Positions 1 through 11,063 of a DNA stretch of 64,000 nt are shown here, piece after piece. The position numbers and the translations under genes are program-made. The notes under the pieces were generated by a model. The model searched no databases, was not told the origin of the DNA, and worked only from the letters and a program-made list of their open reading frames with translations. Each line of letters starts with the position of its first letter. The first letter of the stretch is position 1. This DNA comes from Allobosea sp. (GTDB taxonomy: Bacteria; Pseudomonadota; Alphaproteobacteria; Rhizobiales; Beijerinckiaceae). The stretch lies in the NCBI GenBank assembly GCA_024231975.1, contig JAAEQB010000005.1:1-64000 (forward strand). Direction: 5' to 3'.

Positions 1-2871
1 CTCGGCCAGGACCTGCACCGTGCCGCCGGTGATGCTGGCACTGCCCGACGCCACGATCCTGTCGCTCTGGCCGGCGGCGTTGACCTCGACCTGATAGGTC
101 GAGCCCGAGGCGAACGAGACATTGCCCGAGACGGTCAGCGTGCCGATCGAATTGCCCGGCGCGATCGTACCGCCGCTGGCGACGCTGACGCCGCCGACCG
201 TGCCGGAACCGCCGAGCGTGCCGCCGTCGAGCGTCACACTGCTGGTGATCGAGCCGTTCACCACGAGCTTGCCGCCGGAGACCTTGGTCGAGCCGGTATA
301 GGTGTTCGAGCCCGTCAGGGTCAGCGTGCCGGTGCCGGTCTTGGTCACCCCGCCCGTCCCGGTGATCTTGCCTGAGAAGGTCGTCGAGGCGTTGTTCGCG
401 CCCGCGGTCAGCGTGCCCGAGCCGAGCGTGACCGTGCCGACGCCGGCGAGCGAGCCGATCGTCTGGTCGAGGCCGGCGAGATCGAGTGTCGTGCCTGATG
501 CCACCGTGAAGGTCGAATTGGCGGAGAATGCGTTGGCGGCGCCGGCGCGCAGCGTTCCCTCAGACACCGTGGTCGTGCCGGAATAACTGCTGGCGCCCTT
601 GATCACCAAGGTGCCGGCGCCAGTCTTCGAGAGCGAGCCCGTGCCCGAGAGGGACTGGCTGACGATGAAGCTGTTGCCGGCCTCGACGATGTCGAAGCCG
701 CCGCCATTGCTGCCGAGGATGATGTTGCGGGTCAGCCCGTTCAGCGTCGTCCCGGTGACCTGCAGCACGCCGCCGTCCAGCGTCAGAGCCCCCGAGGTGC
801 TGCCGAGATTGCTGTCCTTGGAGATGCTGATCTTGCCACCGGCGATCGTCGTGCCGCCGGAATAGGTGTTCTCCTGCGTCAGCGTCAGCGTGCCCGTGCC
901 GACCTTCCTGATGCTGCCGCTGTCGTAGATCATGCCGGTGAAGCTGGTCGAGGCATTGGTCGCACCGGTCTCCAGCGTCGAACCGCTCTCGATCCGCAAC
1001 TGGCCCGACCCCGCAATCGAACCCGCCGTGACCGTGCCAAGCGTGTCGTTCACGTGGAGCAGCGCGCCAACGCCGACCGTGTAGTCGGATGCCGCCGACA
1101 GCGCGCCGGAACCGTTGATGTAGAGCGTCCCGGCCGACACCGTCGTCGCGCCTGAATAGGTGTTGTTGCCGGAGAGAATGAGCGTGCCGGTGCCGGTCTT
1201 GGTCAGACCGCCCGTGCCCGAGATCGTGCCAAAGAACGTCGTCGAGGTGTTGTTGCCGCCCGCGGTCAGCGTGCCTGCGCCGAGCGTGACCGCGCCGGCA
1301 CCGGCGAGCGAGCCGATCGTCTGGTCGAAGCCGGCAAGGTCGAGCGTCGCGCCCGACATGATCGTGACCGCGGAGCCCGCCGAGAAGGCGTTCGTCTGCC
1401 CGGCCCGCAGGATGCCGTTCGAGACCGTCGTGACGCCGGTATAGGTGTTGCTGCCAGTCAGGACGAGCGTGCCTGCGCCGGCCTTGGTGAAGCGGCCCGA
1501 GCCGGAGAAGGATTGCGTCACCGTGAAGGTATTGGCGGCGTCGGCGATATCGAAGCCGCCGCCATTGCTGCCGAGGACGATGTTGCGCGCCAGCCCGGTC
1601 AGCGTCGTGCCGGTCACCTTAAGCATGCCGCCGTCCAGGGTCAGCGTGCCGGAGGTCGCGCCGAGATTGCCCTCTGCGCTGATGCTGATCGCCCCCTCCG
1701 CGGTCGTCGTCCCGCCGGTATAGGTGTTTTCGCCGGTCAGCGTCAGCGTGCCCTCGCCGGTCTTGACCACGGTGCCGCCGCCGCTGACGACGCTGCTGAT
1801 GGTGGCATCGATCGTCTGGGCGAAGGTGAGCGTGCCGGTGTCGATGACGATGCCGCCATTGATGGTGGCGGAGGCGGAGCCGATGGTGAGCTTGTTGTTG
1901 CCGCCGGTGAAGTGGATCGCCGCGGCGCGCGCCGTGCCGTCGCCCGACAGGCCGCCCTCGATCGTGCCGTTATTGGTGATGATCAGGTCGGCGCCGACGA
2001 TGGCCTCGCCGCCGGCAGCGCCGACGCCGTTCGCCTCTTCGCCAGGATTAGGGGTACGACCGAAAGACGTCGGCAAATTCGAGCCGCTGCGCCCGCCATC
2101 GCCACCGCGGATCGTGCCGTTGACGGTCAGCGTCGTCGTCGCGCCGCCATTGGTGAAGACCAGGCCATTGCCGCCGGTTCCGCCGGTTCCGGCGCCGCCA
2201 AGATCCGCGACATGCGAGCCGCCATTGCCGCCCTTTCCGCCCTGGATCGTGCCGTCGATGGTCAGGGTCTGCGCGGCGCTGCCATCGGTGACGAGCAGGC
2301 CGATGCCGCCCGAGCCGCCGGAGCCGCCCCTGTCATAGAAGGAGCCGCCGCCATGGCCGCCATTGCCGGCGGTGATCGTGTCGCCAATCGTTCCCGTCGC
2401 GCCCGTGCCCGTGACGACGGCGCCATAGCCGCCGGCGCCGCCGCCGCCGCCGGAAAAGAGATAGCCGGAATTGCCGTCGCCGCCATTGCTGCCGGTCTTG
2501 GAGCCGATGGGCAAGGCAGCACCGACGCTACCATGCACGCCGCCATCGCCGCCTCGGCCCTCGCCGGCGCTGCCGTTGCCGGCGAGCCCGCCTGCTCCGC
2601 CGGTGCCCATGCCGGCACCACCGCCGCCACCGCCCGCGGTGCCCCCTGGGGCTGCTTGGCCCCTGACGCCCGCACCACCGGCGCCCGTCGGGTTGTCGAT
2701 GCCGCCCGCGCCGCCGGAACCCGGGCTACCGGGTCGATCGCCGCCGCGGCCGCCATCGGCGAATGCCTGACCGGCGGACAGGAGCAGCACGAGCGCCGTG
2801 CCTGCGAGCAGGCGCGAGGCGAGCCGCGTGCGAGATGTTCCGCTGTTCGCAGGAGTGATGACGGATATCAT
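1..2871 (-). CDS. Autotransporter-like adhesin, passenger region (C-terminus outside window)
   Basis: The frame opens at an ATG (2871) and stays open to base 1, giving 957 visible residues without a stop. Residues 1-38 are a Sec signal peptide with a long hydrophobic core ending in AFA. Residues about 39-190 are extremely glycine-rich (GGxGG runs). From about residue 330 the protein consists of repeated blocks of the type GTGTLTLTGSNTYTG, LDLAGLDQTIGSLAG and GGTLGGSGTV. These are typical of passenger-associated transport repeats in type V secreted beta-helix proteins. The C-terminal beta-barrel expected of an autotransporter lies beyond base 1 and is not seen. The likely role is a surface adhesin or surface-layer protein; this is inferred from the repeat type only. 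Confidence 0.8.
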   Translation of the reverse strand, partial: MISVITPANSGTSRTRLASRLLAGTALVLLLSAGQAFADGGRGGDRPGSPGSGGAGGIDNPTGAGGAGVRGQAAPGGTAGGGGGGAGMGTGGAGGLAGNGSAGEGRGGDGGVHGSVGAALPIGSKTGSNGGDGNSGYLFSGGGGGAGGYGAVVTGTGATGTIGDTITAGNGGHGGGSFYDRGGSGGSGGIGLLVTDGSAAQTLTIDGTIQGGKGGNGGSHVADLGGAGTGGTGGNGLVFTNGGATTTLTVNGTIRGGDGGRSGSNLPTSFGRTPNPGEEANGVGAAGGEAIVGADLIITNNGTIEGGLSGDGTARAAAIHFTGGNNKLTIGSASATINGGIVIDTGTLTFAQTIDATISSVVSGGGTVVKTGEGTLTLTGENTYTGGTTTAEGAISISAEGNLGATSGTLTLDGGMLKVTGTTLTGLARNIVLGSNGGGFDIADAANTFTVTQSFSGSGRFTKAGAGTLVLTGSNTYTGVTTVSNGILRAGQTNAFSAGSAVTIMSGATLDLAGFDQTIGSLAGAGAVTLGAGTLTAGGNNTSTTFFGTISGTGGLTKTGTGTLILSGNNTYSGATTVSAGTLYINGSGALSAASDYTVGVGALLHVNDTLGTVTAGSIAGSGQLRIESGSTLETGATNASTSFTGMIYDSGSIRKVGTGTLTLTQENTYSGGTTIAGGKISISKDSNLGSTSGALTLDGGVLQVTGTTLNGLTRNIILGSNGGGFDIVEAGNSFIVSQSLSGTGSLSKTGAGTLVIKGASSYSGTTTVSEGTLRAGAANAFSANSTFTVASGTTLDLAGLDQTIGSLAGVGTVTLGSGTLTAGANNASTTFSGKITGTGGVTKTGTGTLTLTGSNTYTGSTKVSGGKLVVNGSITSSVTLDGGTLGGSGTVGGVSVASGGTIAPGNSIGTLTVSGNVSFASGSTYQVEVNAAGQSDRIVASGSASITGGTVQVLAE
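297..1760. repeat. 858-bp-period internal duplication in the adhesin gene
   Basis: The block 297-865 is closely similar to 1155-1723, and matching landmarks (for example the NTYTG codons at 297 and 1155, and the ENTY codons near 854 and 1712) are exactly 858 bp, or 286 codons, apart. Similarity fades within about 40 bp after 1723. The repeat keeps the reading frame and so represents a duplicated passenger module. Confidence 0.8.
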
Positions 2872-3021
2872 GAGAGTGCCCAGCCCAATCGTGGTCGCAG
2901 GCTTAGGCGGGGGCGGGCAGGAGGCAATGAACAGCCGTTCACAACCCGCCAAATTGTATTTGTGTGGCAGATTTGCTGCAGTTCGGCAGAATCAACGCGG
3001 CCATGGGAGCGGGGAGCTGAG

Positions 3022-3483
3022 ATGAGCGAGACGGCGATACCACTCACCGGTGGCTGCCAGTGCGGCGCGGTGCGCTACCGCCTGCTGAAGCCGCCGCACA
3101 AGGTCTCGGTCTGCTTCTGCCGGATGTGTCAGAAGGCGGTGGGCAACTATTTCGGCGCCTTCGCCTCCTCGCGGATCGAGAACGTCGTCTGGACGCGCGG
3201 GCGGCCCTCGGTCTTCCGCTCATCCGAGGTTGCCGAGCGCGGCTTCTGCCGCGATTGCGGCACGCCGCTGAGCTTCAGCTATCCCGGCATGGGCACGCTC
3301 TCGCTCGCGGTCGGCAGCCTCGACGATCCGGCCGCCTTTCCGCCGAGCCATGCCTATGGCGTCGAGGGCAGGGCGCCCTGGTTCGACGAACTCTGCCGGC
3401 TGGAGGGCACGCGGACCGAGGACGACATCCCGGAAGACGAACTGCCGGGATATCGCTCGCGCCAGCATCCGGATCATGATTGA
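3022..3483 (+). CDS. GFA/CENP-V-type zinc-binding protein (glutathione-dependent formaldehyde-activating family)
   Basis: 153 residues from an ATG preceded by GGGGAG. Three cysteine clusters are visible: CQCG near residue 12, CFCRMC near 32 and CRDCG near 77. These are the zinc ligands of the GFA fold. Family members are named after an enzyme that speeds formation of S-hydroxymethylglutathione, but most have unknown substrates, so no specific reaction is claimed. It lies divergent from the adhesin gene with 150 bp between the starts. A much longer open frame that reads through from 1513 is antisense to the adhesin and is not the real start. Confidence 0.85.
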   Translation: MSETAIPLTGGCQCGAVRYRLLKPPHKVSVCFCRMCQKAVGNYFGAFASSRIENVVWTRGRPSVFRSSEVAERGFCRDCGTPLSFSYPGMGTLSLAVGSLDDPAAFPPSHAYGVEGRAPWFDELCRLEGTRTEDDIPEDELPGYRSRQHPDHD

Positions 3484-3486
3484 GGG

Positions 3487-4119
3487 CTACTCGACCACGA
3501 CCTCGCGCCTGGCCAGCACACGCGGGCCAGACAGGGGCGCGTCCATCACATAGCGCAGCTCATAGGTGCCGGGCTCGGCCGGTGCCTCCAGCGTGCTTTC
3601 GACATTCTCGGCTGGGAAGAAGTTCGGTCCCTGCGCGTCCGGCGGCGCATCGGGTTTGACCAGCACGACGCGGTCGCGGTCGCCATTGGGGCCGATGCCG
3701 CGCACGGGCAGGGGATTGCCGCGCGCCACGCGGGCTGGGGCGGCGAGCGTCGCAGCCGGCTCCGTCGTCGCCAGCGGCTGGCGCAGCAGAATGACTGGCT
3801 TGCCGTCGGCTTCGCCGAGCAGGCGCCATTCATAGCTGCCGACTTCGCCCGGCGCCGGCAGCGACATGACCGTGACCTGGCCGAGCGGCGAGGCGATGAT
3901 CGCCGCTTCCGGCGGATCGCTTGGCCGGCTGATGGAGAGGCGGGCATTGGCCGGGGCGCGGCTGACGAAGGCGGTCGCCATGGCGCCGGCCATCAGTGTG
4001 CGCGGCGCCGACAGGCCGGGGCCCTGCGGCGGGCGTTGCTGCGGTCGCGGCTGTTGCGCCATGGCGGGGCTGCCTGCGGCCAGGAGCAGGGCAAGGACTG
4101 TGCGGCGGGTGGGCATCAT
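3487..4119 (-). CDS. Exported protein of unknown function
   Basis: 210 residues. The N-terminus (MMPTRRTVLALLLAAGSPAMAQ) is a signal peptide with a twin-arginine pair, so Tat or Sec export is possible. A Q/P-rich linker follows. Two similar segments then appear, one around PGEVGSYEWRLL...VILLRQP and one around AEPGTYELRYVM...VLARREVVV. They look like two beta-sandwich (Ig-like) repeats with a Y-[EL] core, and the gene ends on the second strand set. I do not recognise the family. Its ATG overlaps the stop of the potassium-channel gene by 4 bp (ATGA), so the two are translationally coupled and lie in the alaS operon. Confidence 0.75.
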   Translation of the reverse strand: MMPTRRTVLALLLAAGSPAMAQQPRPQQRPPQGPGLSAPRTLMAGAMATAFVSRAPANARLSISRPSDPPEAAIIASPLGQVTVMSLPAPGEVGSYEWRLLGEADGKPVILLRQPLATTEPAATLAAPARVARGNPLPVRGIGPNGDRDRVVLVKPDAPPDAQGPNFFPAENVESTLEAPAEPGTYELRYVMDAPLSGPRVLARREVVVE

Positions 4120-5273
4120 GCTGTGGCTAGTCGGTGGAGATTGGCGGCCAATTCCGGGTGGCGCAGCATGAGCAGGCGAAAATCGGCAGGATCAAGGACG
4201 AGGAGCTTGGTCGCGACGGTGGCCCGCACCGCGATCCCGCTTTCGGCGGCTGCGATCTCGGTGAGGCAGAGTTCGCCGAAATAGCAGCCCTCGTCGAGCC
4301 GCCGGCTGCCATCGGGTTCGATGATCTCGACCTCGCCGCTGGCGACGAAATAGAGCGAGTGGGCCGGCTCTTGCGGGCGCAGCACGATGCCGCCGCCGCG
4401 CACGGTGCGGGCGCGCAGCGCGTTCATGATTTCCGCAATCTCGACGGCGTTGAGCCCGCTGAACAGCGGCACGCGCGCCAGCATGCTCCAGGTCACCACG
4501 AATTCGCGGCGGTGGATCTCCTGCGAGAAGGCGGTGGCAACGATGCCAACCGGCAGTGCCAGCATGACCAGGCCCATCACCGCGGTCAGCGACGCCACGA
4601 CCTTGCCGAGGGGGCTCACCGGAAACGCATCGCCATAGCCGACCGTGGTCAGCGTCACGATCGCCCACCACATCGCGTCGGGAATGGTGCCGAACTTGTC
4701 CGGCTGGACGTCGTGCTCGACGAAATGCATCGCGGTCGCCGAGAGCAGCATCACGCCGATCAGGATGACGAGGCAGGCGGCGAGCGCCTTGCGTTCGGCA
4801 TGCAGCGCCGCTCCGAGTGAGGCCATGCCGGGTGAATAGCGCCCGAGCTTGAAGAAGCGCACCAGCCGGAAGAGCAGCAGGATCTTGAGATCGCCATAGC
4901 CGAGCAGTGCGGCGTAGAGCGGCACGGTGGCGAGAAAATCGAGCAGTGCCGGCGGCGACAGCGCATAGGCGCGCCGCGCCGCCCAATCGCTCATGCCGCG
5001 ATAGCGCGCATGCTCGGGCGCGACCCAGAGCCGGACCGCATATTCGAGCGTGAACAGCACGGTCGAGACCAGCTCGATCGCATGGAACAGTCGATCATAG
5101 GCAACGGCGAACCGTGGCACCGATTCCAGCACCAGCGCCGTGATGTTGACGATGATCAGCGCGACCAGCCCGCCATGGACGAGCTTCGCCGAAAGATCGT
5201 CGCCTGCGCCCCGGTCGATGATCAGGTGTGCCCGCCGCCGCCAGCTCATGCCAGGCTGCGGGGCGGCGGGCAT
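4116..5273 (-). CDS. Voltage-gated-type potassium channel with C-terminal cyclic-nucleotide-binding domain
   Basis: 385 residues from the ATG at 5273; a longer open frame to 5405 would run into alaS and is rejected. Transmembrane segments start near residue 31. An S4-like stretch with R136, R139, K142 and R145 lies before the pore. The selectivity filter TVGYGD is at 210-215, followed by the last membrane helix (about 222-250). Residues about 270-380 form a cNMP-binding fold with FGELCLTE near 332 in place of the usual FGE[ML]AL motif. Ligand gating is inferred from this domain. The start is only 7 bp downstream of the alaS stop, so it is probably co-transcribed with alaS. Confidence 0.88.
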   Translation of the reverse strand: MPAAPQPGMSWRRRAHLIIDRGAGDDLSAKLVHGGLVALIIVNITALVLESVPRFAVAYDRLFHAIELVSTVLFTLEYAVRLWVAPEHARYRGMSDWAARRAYALSPPALLDFLATVPLYAALLGYGDLKILLLFRLVRFFKLGRYSPGMASLGAALHAERKALAACLVILIGVMLLSATAMHFVEHDVQPDKFGTIPDAMWWAIVTLTTVGYGDAFPVSPLGKVVASLTAVMGLVMLALPVGIVATAFSQEIHRREFVVTWSMLARVPLFSGLNAVEIAEIMNALRARTVRGGGIVLRPQEPAHSLYFVASGEVEIIEPDGSRRLDEGCYFGELCLTEIAAAESGIAVRATVATKLLVLDPADFRLLMLRHPELAANLHRLATA

Positions 5274-5280
5274 GGTGGCG

Positions 5281-7932
<2,652 letters not shown>

Positions 7933-8048
7933 CGCAATCTTGGCTCTGTTCTGGTGGGGCCGGCTGGCCCGGCGCAGTGGTTCTAGTCAGCCCATGTGCG
8001 CCTGTCCAGAAAGCGTCCACAAGGGCGCATTGCTGGCAAGCCGCTGAC

Positions 8049-8082
8049 CATAAACGGAAACGGGCGACCCGAAGGCCGCCCG
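8049..8082 (-). terminator. Rho-independent terminator of recA
   Basis: On the minus strand the hairpin CGGGCGGCC-TTCG-GGTCGCCCG (8082-8061, one mismatch in the stem) is followed by the T-rich tract TTTCCGTTTA. It lies 35 bp downstream of the recA stop and separates recA from alaS. Confidence 0.7.
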
Positions 8083-8116
8083 CTGACTTAATCATCTCAC
8101 GCCTCTGTTTGAAGGC

Positions 8117-9202
8117 TCAGGCCTCACCCTCGTCGAGATCCTCGGCAGTCGGGTCGGCATTCTCCAGGATGCGCTCGGCGACCAGGCCGGAATTCTGGCG
8201 GATGGTCGTCTCGATCTTGGCGGCGACGTCGGGATTGGCCTTGAGGAAGCTCTTGGCGTTCTCGCGGCCCTGGCCCAGGCGCTGGCTGTCGAAGGAAAAC
8301 CAGGCGCCGGATTTCTCGACGATGCCGGCCTTGACGCCGAGATCGACCAGTTCGCCGGCCTTCGAGATGCCCTCGCCGAACATGATGTCGAACTCGACCT
8401 GCTTGAAGGGCGGCGCCACCTTGTTCTTGACGACCTTGACGCGGACCTGGTTGCCGGTTGCCTCGTCGCGCTCCTTCAGCGTCGAGACGCGGCGGATGTC
8501 GAGGCGCACCGAGGCGTAGAATTTCAGCGCATTGCCGCCGGTGGTGGTCTCGGGGCTGCCGTACATCACGCCGATCTTCATGCGGATCTGGTTGATGAAG
8601 ATCACCATGCAGTTCGAACGCGAGATCGAAGCGGTGAGCTTGCGCAGCGCCTGGCTCATCAGACGGGCCTGAAGACCGGGCTGATTGTCGCCCATCTCGC
8701 CCTCGATCTCCGCACGCGGCGTCAGCGCCGCGACGGAGTCGACGACGAGCACGTCGATCGCGCCGGAGCGGACCAGCGTGTCGGTGATCTCGAGCGCCTG
8801 CTCGCCGGTGTCGGGCTGCGAGATCAGGAGGTCGTCGAGATTGACGCCGAGCTTGCGGGCATAGACCGGGTCGAGCGCGTGCTCGGCATCGACGAAAGCG
8901 CAGACGCCGCCCTTCTTCTGGGCTTCGGCGATGGTGTGGAGCGCAAGCGTGGTCTTGCCGGAGGATTCAGGGCCGTAGATCTCGACGACACGGCCGCGGG
9001 GCAGGCCACCGACGCCGAGCGCGATGTCGAGGCCGAGCGAGCCGGTCGAGACCGTCTCGATCTCGATCGCCTGCTGGTTCTTGCCCAGGCGCATGATCGA
9101 GCCCTTGCCGAAAGCCCGTTCGATCTGCGAGAGCGCCGCATCGAGCGCCTTGGCCTTGTCCATCGAAGAGCCTTCCACGAGCCTGAGATTTGCCTGATTC
9201 AC
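8117..9202 (-). CDS. recA: Recombinase RecA
   Basis: 361 residues. It forms filaments on single-stranded DNA, drives strand exchange and triggers LexA self-cleavage in the SOS response. The Walker A motif GPESSGKTTL and the strongly conserved stretch around AFGKGSIMRLG are clear. The start is a GTG at 9202 (reading NQANLRLVEG) with AAGGAG eight bases upstream; an internal ATG fourteen codons later (SSMDKAKALD) is the alternative. A GTTC-N7-GTTC box lies 88-102 bp upstream and fits LexA control. The C-terminus is acidic, as usual (DPTAEDLDEGEA). Confidence 0.98.
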   Translation of the reverse strand: MNQANLRLVEGSSMDKAKALDAALSQIERAFGKGSIMRLGKNQQAIEIETVSTGSLGLDIALGVGGLPRGRVVEIYGPESSGKTTLALHTIAEAQKKGGVCAFVDAEHALDPVYARKLGVNLDDLLISQPDTGEQALEITDTLVRSGAIDVLVVDSVAALTPRAEIEGEMGDNQPGLQARLMSQALRKLTASISRSNCMVIFINQIRMKIGVMYGSPETTTGGNALKFYASVRLDIRRVSTLKERDEATGNQVRVKVVKNKVAPPFKQVEFDIMFGEGISKAGELVDLGVKAGIVEKSGAWFSFDSQRLGQGRENAKSFLKANPDVAAKIETTIRQNSGLVAERILENADPTAEDLDEGEA

Positions 9203-9289
9203 GACGTGCGCTCCTTATGGCAGGGGCGCGACCACATCTCAATCCGCGCCATGGAAACGACTATGGTCATGGTTTGTTCTCTCTCGCAA

Positions 9290-9304
9290 GTTCTTTTTTT
9301 GTTC
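9290..9304. promoter_or_regulatory. SOS (LexA) box upstream of recA
   Basis: GTTC, seven T, GTTC: an exact match to the alphaproteobacterial LexA consensus GTTC-N7-GTTC. It lies 88-102 bp upstream of the recA start and 69 bp upstream of the divergent gene at 9373. A third GTTC occurs at 9275-9278, ten bases from the next half site. Confidence 0.8.
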
Positions 9305-9372
9305 TTATTTCGGCGCGCGCCGGTTGTGCTACGACAGCGTCAAAGCGGCCTGCCGCCGGAGGCTGTGGCGTG

Positions 9373-9888
9373 ATGCGCAAGTCCCTGATCAAACTCCTCC
9401 TGATCCCGCTCGACCTCGTCGTCGGGCTCGTCATCCTGCTCGACGAGATGCTGCGGCCGCTCTACCGGCCGCTGATCGCCCGGTTCGCCTCGCTCAGGCT
9501 GGTGGCGCGCTGCGAAGAGGCGATCGGGAGGCTGCCGCCCTATGGCGCGCTGGTCGCGCTGGCGATTCCCTTCGCCATCGTCGAGCCGCTGAAGCTGCTC
9601 GGCCTGCTGTTCCTGGCGCGCGGAGCGTTCACGGCCGGCATCATCACGACGGCGATCGGCCATCTCGCCGGTTTCCTGCTGGTCGAGCGCGTCTACCATG
9701 CCGGGCGGGCGCAGCTTCTGACCATCCCCTGGTTCGCGCGGATCATGGGCTGGATCGATGCGATCCGGCAGGCGGTGATCGGGCGGATCAAGGCGAACGC
9801 CGCCTGGCAAAGGGCGGTCGCGTTGGGACAGGCGGCGCGGGAGCGCTTGCGGGGCGTGAGGCTCTGGCTCGCCAGCCTGCGCGCCTGA
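9373..9888 (+). CDS. Small membrane protein of unknown function
   Basis: 171 residues from an ATG just upstream of LIKLLLIPLDLVVGLVILLD. Hydrophobic segments lie near residues 7-25 and 58-100, with a positively charged C-terminal tail (RIKANAAWQR...RERLRGVRLW). I do not recognise the family. It is divergent from recA, and the SOS box lies between the two, so it could also be LexA-controlled. It converges on the next membrane-protein gene with only 5 bp between the stops. Confidence 0.65.
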   Translation: MRKSLIKLLLIPLDLVVGLVILLDEMLRPLYRPLIARFASLRLVARCEEAIGRLPPYGALVALAIPFAIVEPLKLLGLLFLARGAFTAGIITTAIGHLAGFLLVERVYHAGRAQLLTIPWFARIMGWIDAIRQAVIGRIKANAAWQRAVALGQAARERLRGVRLWLASLRA

Positions 9889-9893
9889 CGCGA

Positions 9894-10358
9894 TCAATCC
9901 TCCGGATCGGCCTGCCAGGCGGCGGCGAGCCGCTCCAGCTCGAGTGTGTAGCAATAGAGCGCGAACACGATCGCGAGGAGCACGCTTGAACGCCAGAGCA
10001 GGGTGAAGCCGTCGGCGAGCTTGGTCAGCTCCGGCAGGTGGCGCAGGAAATAGATCGAGGCCAGCGCGCCGCCGACGATCGCGCCGAGGCGGGCGGCGAA
10101 AGCGAGGGCATGCCCGAGCGGGAGGCTGCGGAAGCCCTTCGGGATCGGCAGGCGGTAGAGCCGCAGCCAGTAGCAGCACTGGCCGAGCAGCGCCGCGACG
10201 ACGACCTGGATCAGGATGCCGGTCGGCAGTTCCTGCTGCTCGCCGATCCGCTCGACCAGGATGCGGAAGATGGCGTGGATGTAGAAGAGGATCACCAGCG
10301 CGCAGACCGTCTGGACGAGCAGCAGCAGCGTGTAGGCGAGGACGGGTCTTCGCGTCAT
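9894..10358 (-). CDS. Four-helix membrane protein of unknown function
   Basis: 154 residues from the ATG at 10358 (MTRRPVLAYTLLLLVQTVCA); a longer open frame to 10457 runs into the TetR gene and lacks membrane character. Four hydrophobic segments are visible at about 8-32, 47-65, 80-105 and 118-140. The tail is acidic (WQADPED). No recognised domain. It lies downstream of the TetR gene on the same strand with 31 bp between them. Confidence 0.65.
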   Translation of the reverse strand: MTRRPVLAYTLLLLVQTVCALVILFYIHAIFRILVERIGEQQELPTGILIQVVVAALLGQCCYWLRLYRLPIPKGFRSLPLGHALAFAARLGAIVGGALASIYFLRHLPELTKLADGFTLLWRSSVLLAIVFALYCYTLELERLAAAWQADPED

Positions 10359-10389
10359 CGCTGCAGAATAGAAGGCGGCCGGGCGTCGA

Positions 10390-10977
10390 TCAAACGAGCT
10401 GCTCTCGGCTTGCTCCGGCGGCCAGTGCGGCGGCGGCGCGGCCGGCAGCCTCGACATAGGCCGGGTCGCGGTGGACGAGCATGATCGAGAAGGCGCCGTC
10501 CATCAGCAGTACGACCTGGCGGGCGAGCTCCTCCGGCGCGGCGGCGCCATGTTCGGCGCAGGCGCCAGCGAGCCAGCGCTCGAAGCCGGCCTTGTGGCGC
10601 GCGCCGATCCTGATCGCCGGATGGCCGGGCAGGTTGGCGAGCTCGGCGGCGGTGCGCAGGAAGCCGCAGCCCTTCCAGCGCGGATGGCGGGCCGAGCGTG
10701 CGAGGTTCTGGAAGATCGCCTCGATCTTCTGCGGCAAGCCGCCCTCGGCCTTGTCGAACCAGCCCGCCATCAGCTTGAGATTGGGCTGGTCGCGAGCTTC
10801 GAGATAGGCGGCGACGAGCTCGTCCTTGCTCTCGAAATGATAATAGAGCGTGCGCTTGGTGACGCCGGCCTTTTCGGCGACGGCGTCGACGCTGACGGCG
10901 CGGATGCCCTCGCCATAGAAGAGCTTGCTGGCGGCCTCGATGATGCGCTTGCGGGTCGGGCTGTCGGGTTCGGCCAT
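10390..10977 (-). CDS. TetR-family transcriptional regulator
   Basis: 195 residues. The N-terminal helix-turn-helix is typical (RKRIIEAASKLFYGEGIRAVSVDAVAEKAGVTKRTLYYHF region, residues about 9-48). The C-terminal ligand/dimer domain is variable and gives no substrate clue. It is divergent from an enoyl-CoA hydratase gene. A strong inverted repeat lies 6-31 bp upstream of its start, so it probably represses both itself and the hydratase operon. An acyl-CoA-type inducer is possible but is inference from the neighbour. Confidence 0.93.
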   Translation of the reverse strand: MAEPDSPTRKRIIEAASKLFYGEGIRAVSVDAVAEKAGVTKRTLYYHFESKDELVAAYLEARDQPNLKLMAGWFDKAEGGLPQKIEAIFQNLARSARHPRWKGCGFLRTAAELANLPGHPAIRIGARHKAGFERWLAGACAEHGAAAPEELARQVVLLMDGAFSIMLVHRDPAYVEAAGRAAAALAAGASREQLV

Positions 10978-10982
10978 GCCTC

Positions 10983-11008
10983 ATGTATACCGTATAGGTA
11001 GTATACAT
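10983..11008. promoter_or_regulatory. Inverted-repeat operator for the TetR regulator
   Basis: Perfect 8-bp arms ATGTATAC (10983-10990) and GTATACAT (11001-11008) with a 10-bp spacer, in the 86-bp gap between the divergent TetR and enoyl-CoA hydratase starts. This AT-rich dyad in a GC-rich region is the natural operator candidate. Confidence 0.75.
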
Positions 11009-11063
11009 CGTCAAGCCTGGGGCGCAGCCTTCCCAGACCCGAAACCGGAAGGACGCCAAGGCC

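Noticed and set aside
2966..2979. TGGCAGATTTGCTGC, a sigma-54-like site before the GFA gene
   Set aside because: GG-GC spacing is right but the -12 block differs from TTGC; no reason for RpoN control of this gene.
1513..3483. Long plus-strand frame joining adhesin antisense to the GFA gene
   Set aside because: Its first 500 residues are antisense to glycine-rich repeats and low in complexity; the real start is the ATG at 3022 with a ribosome site.
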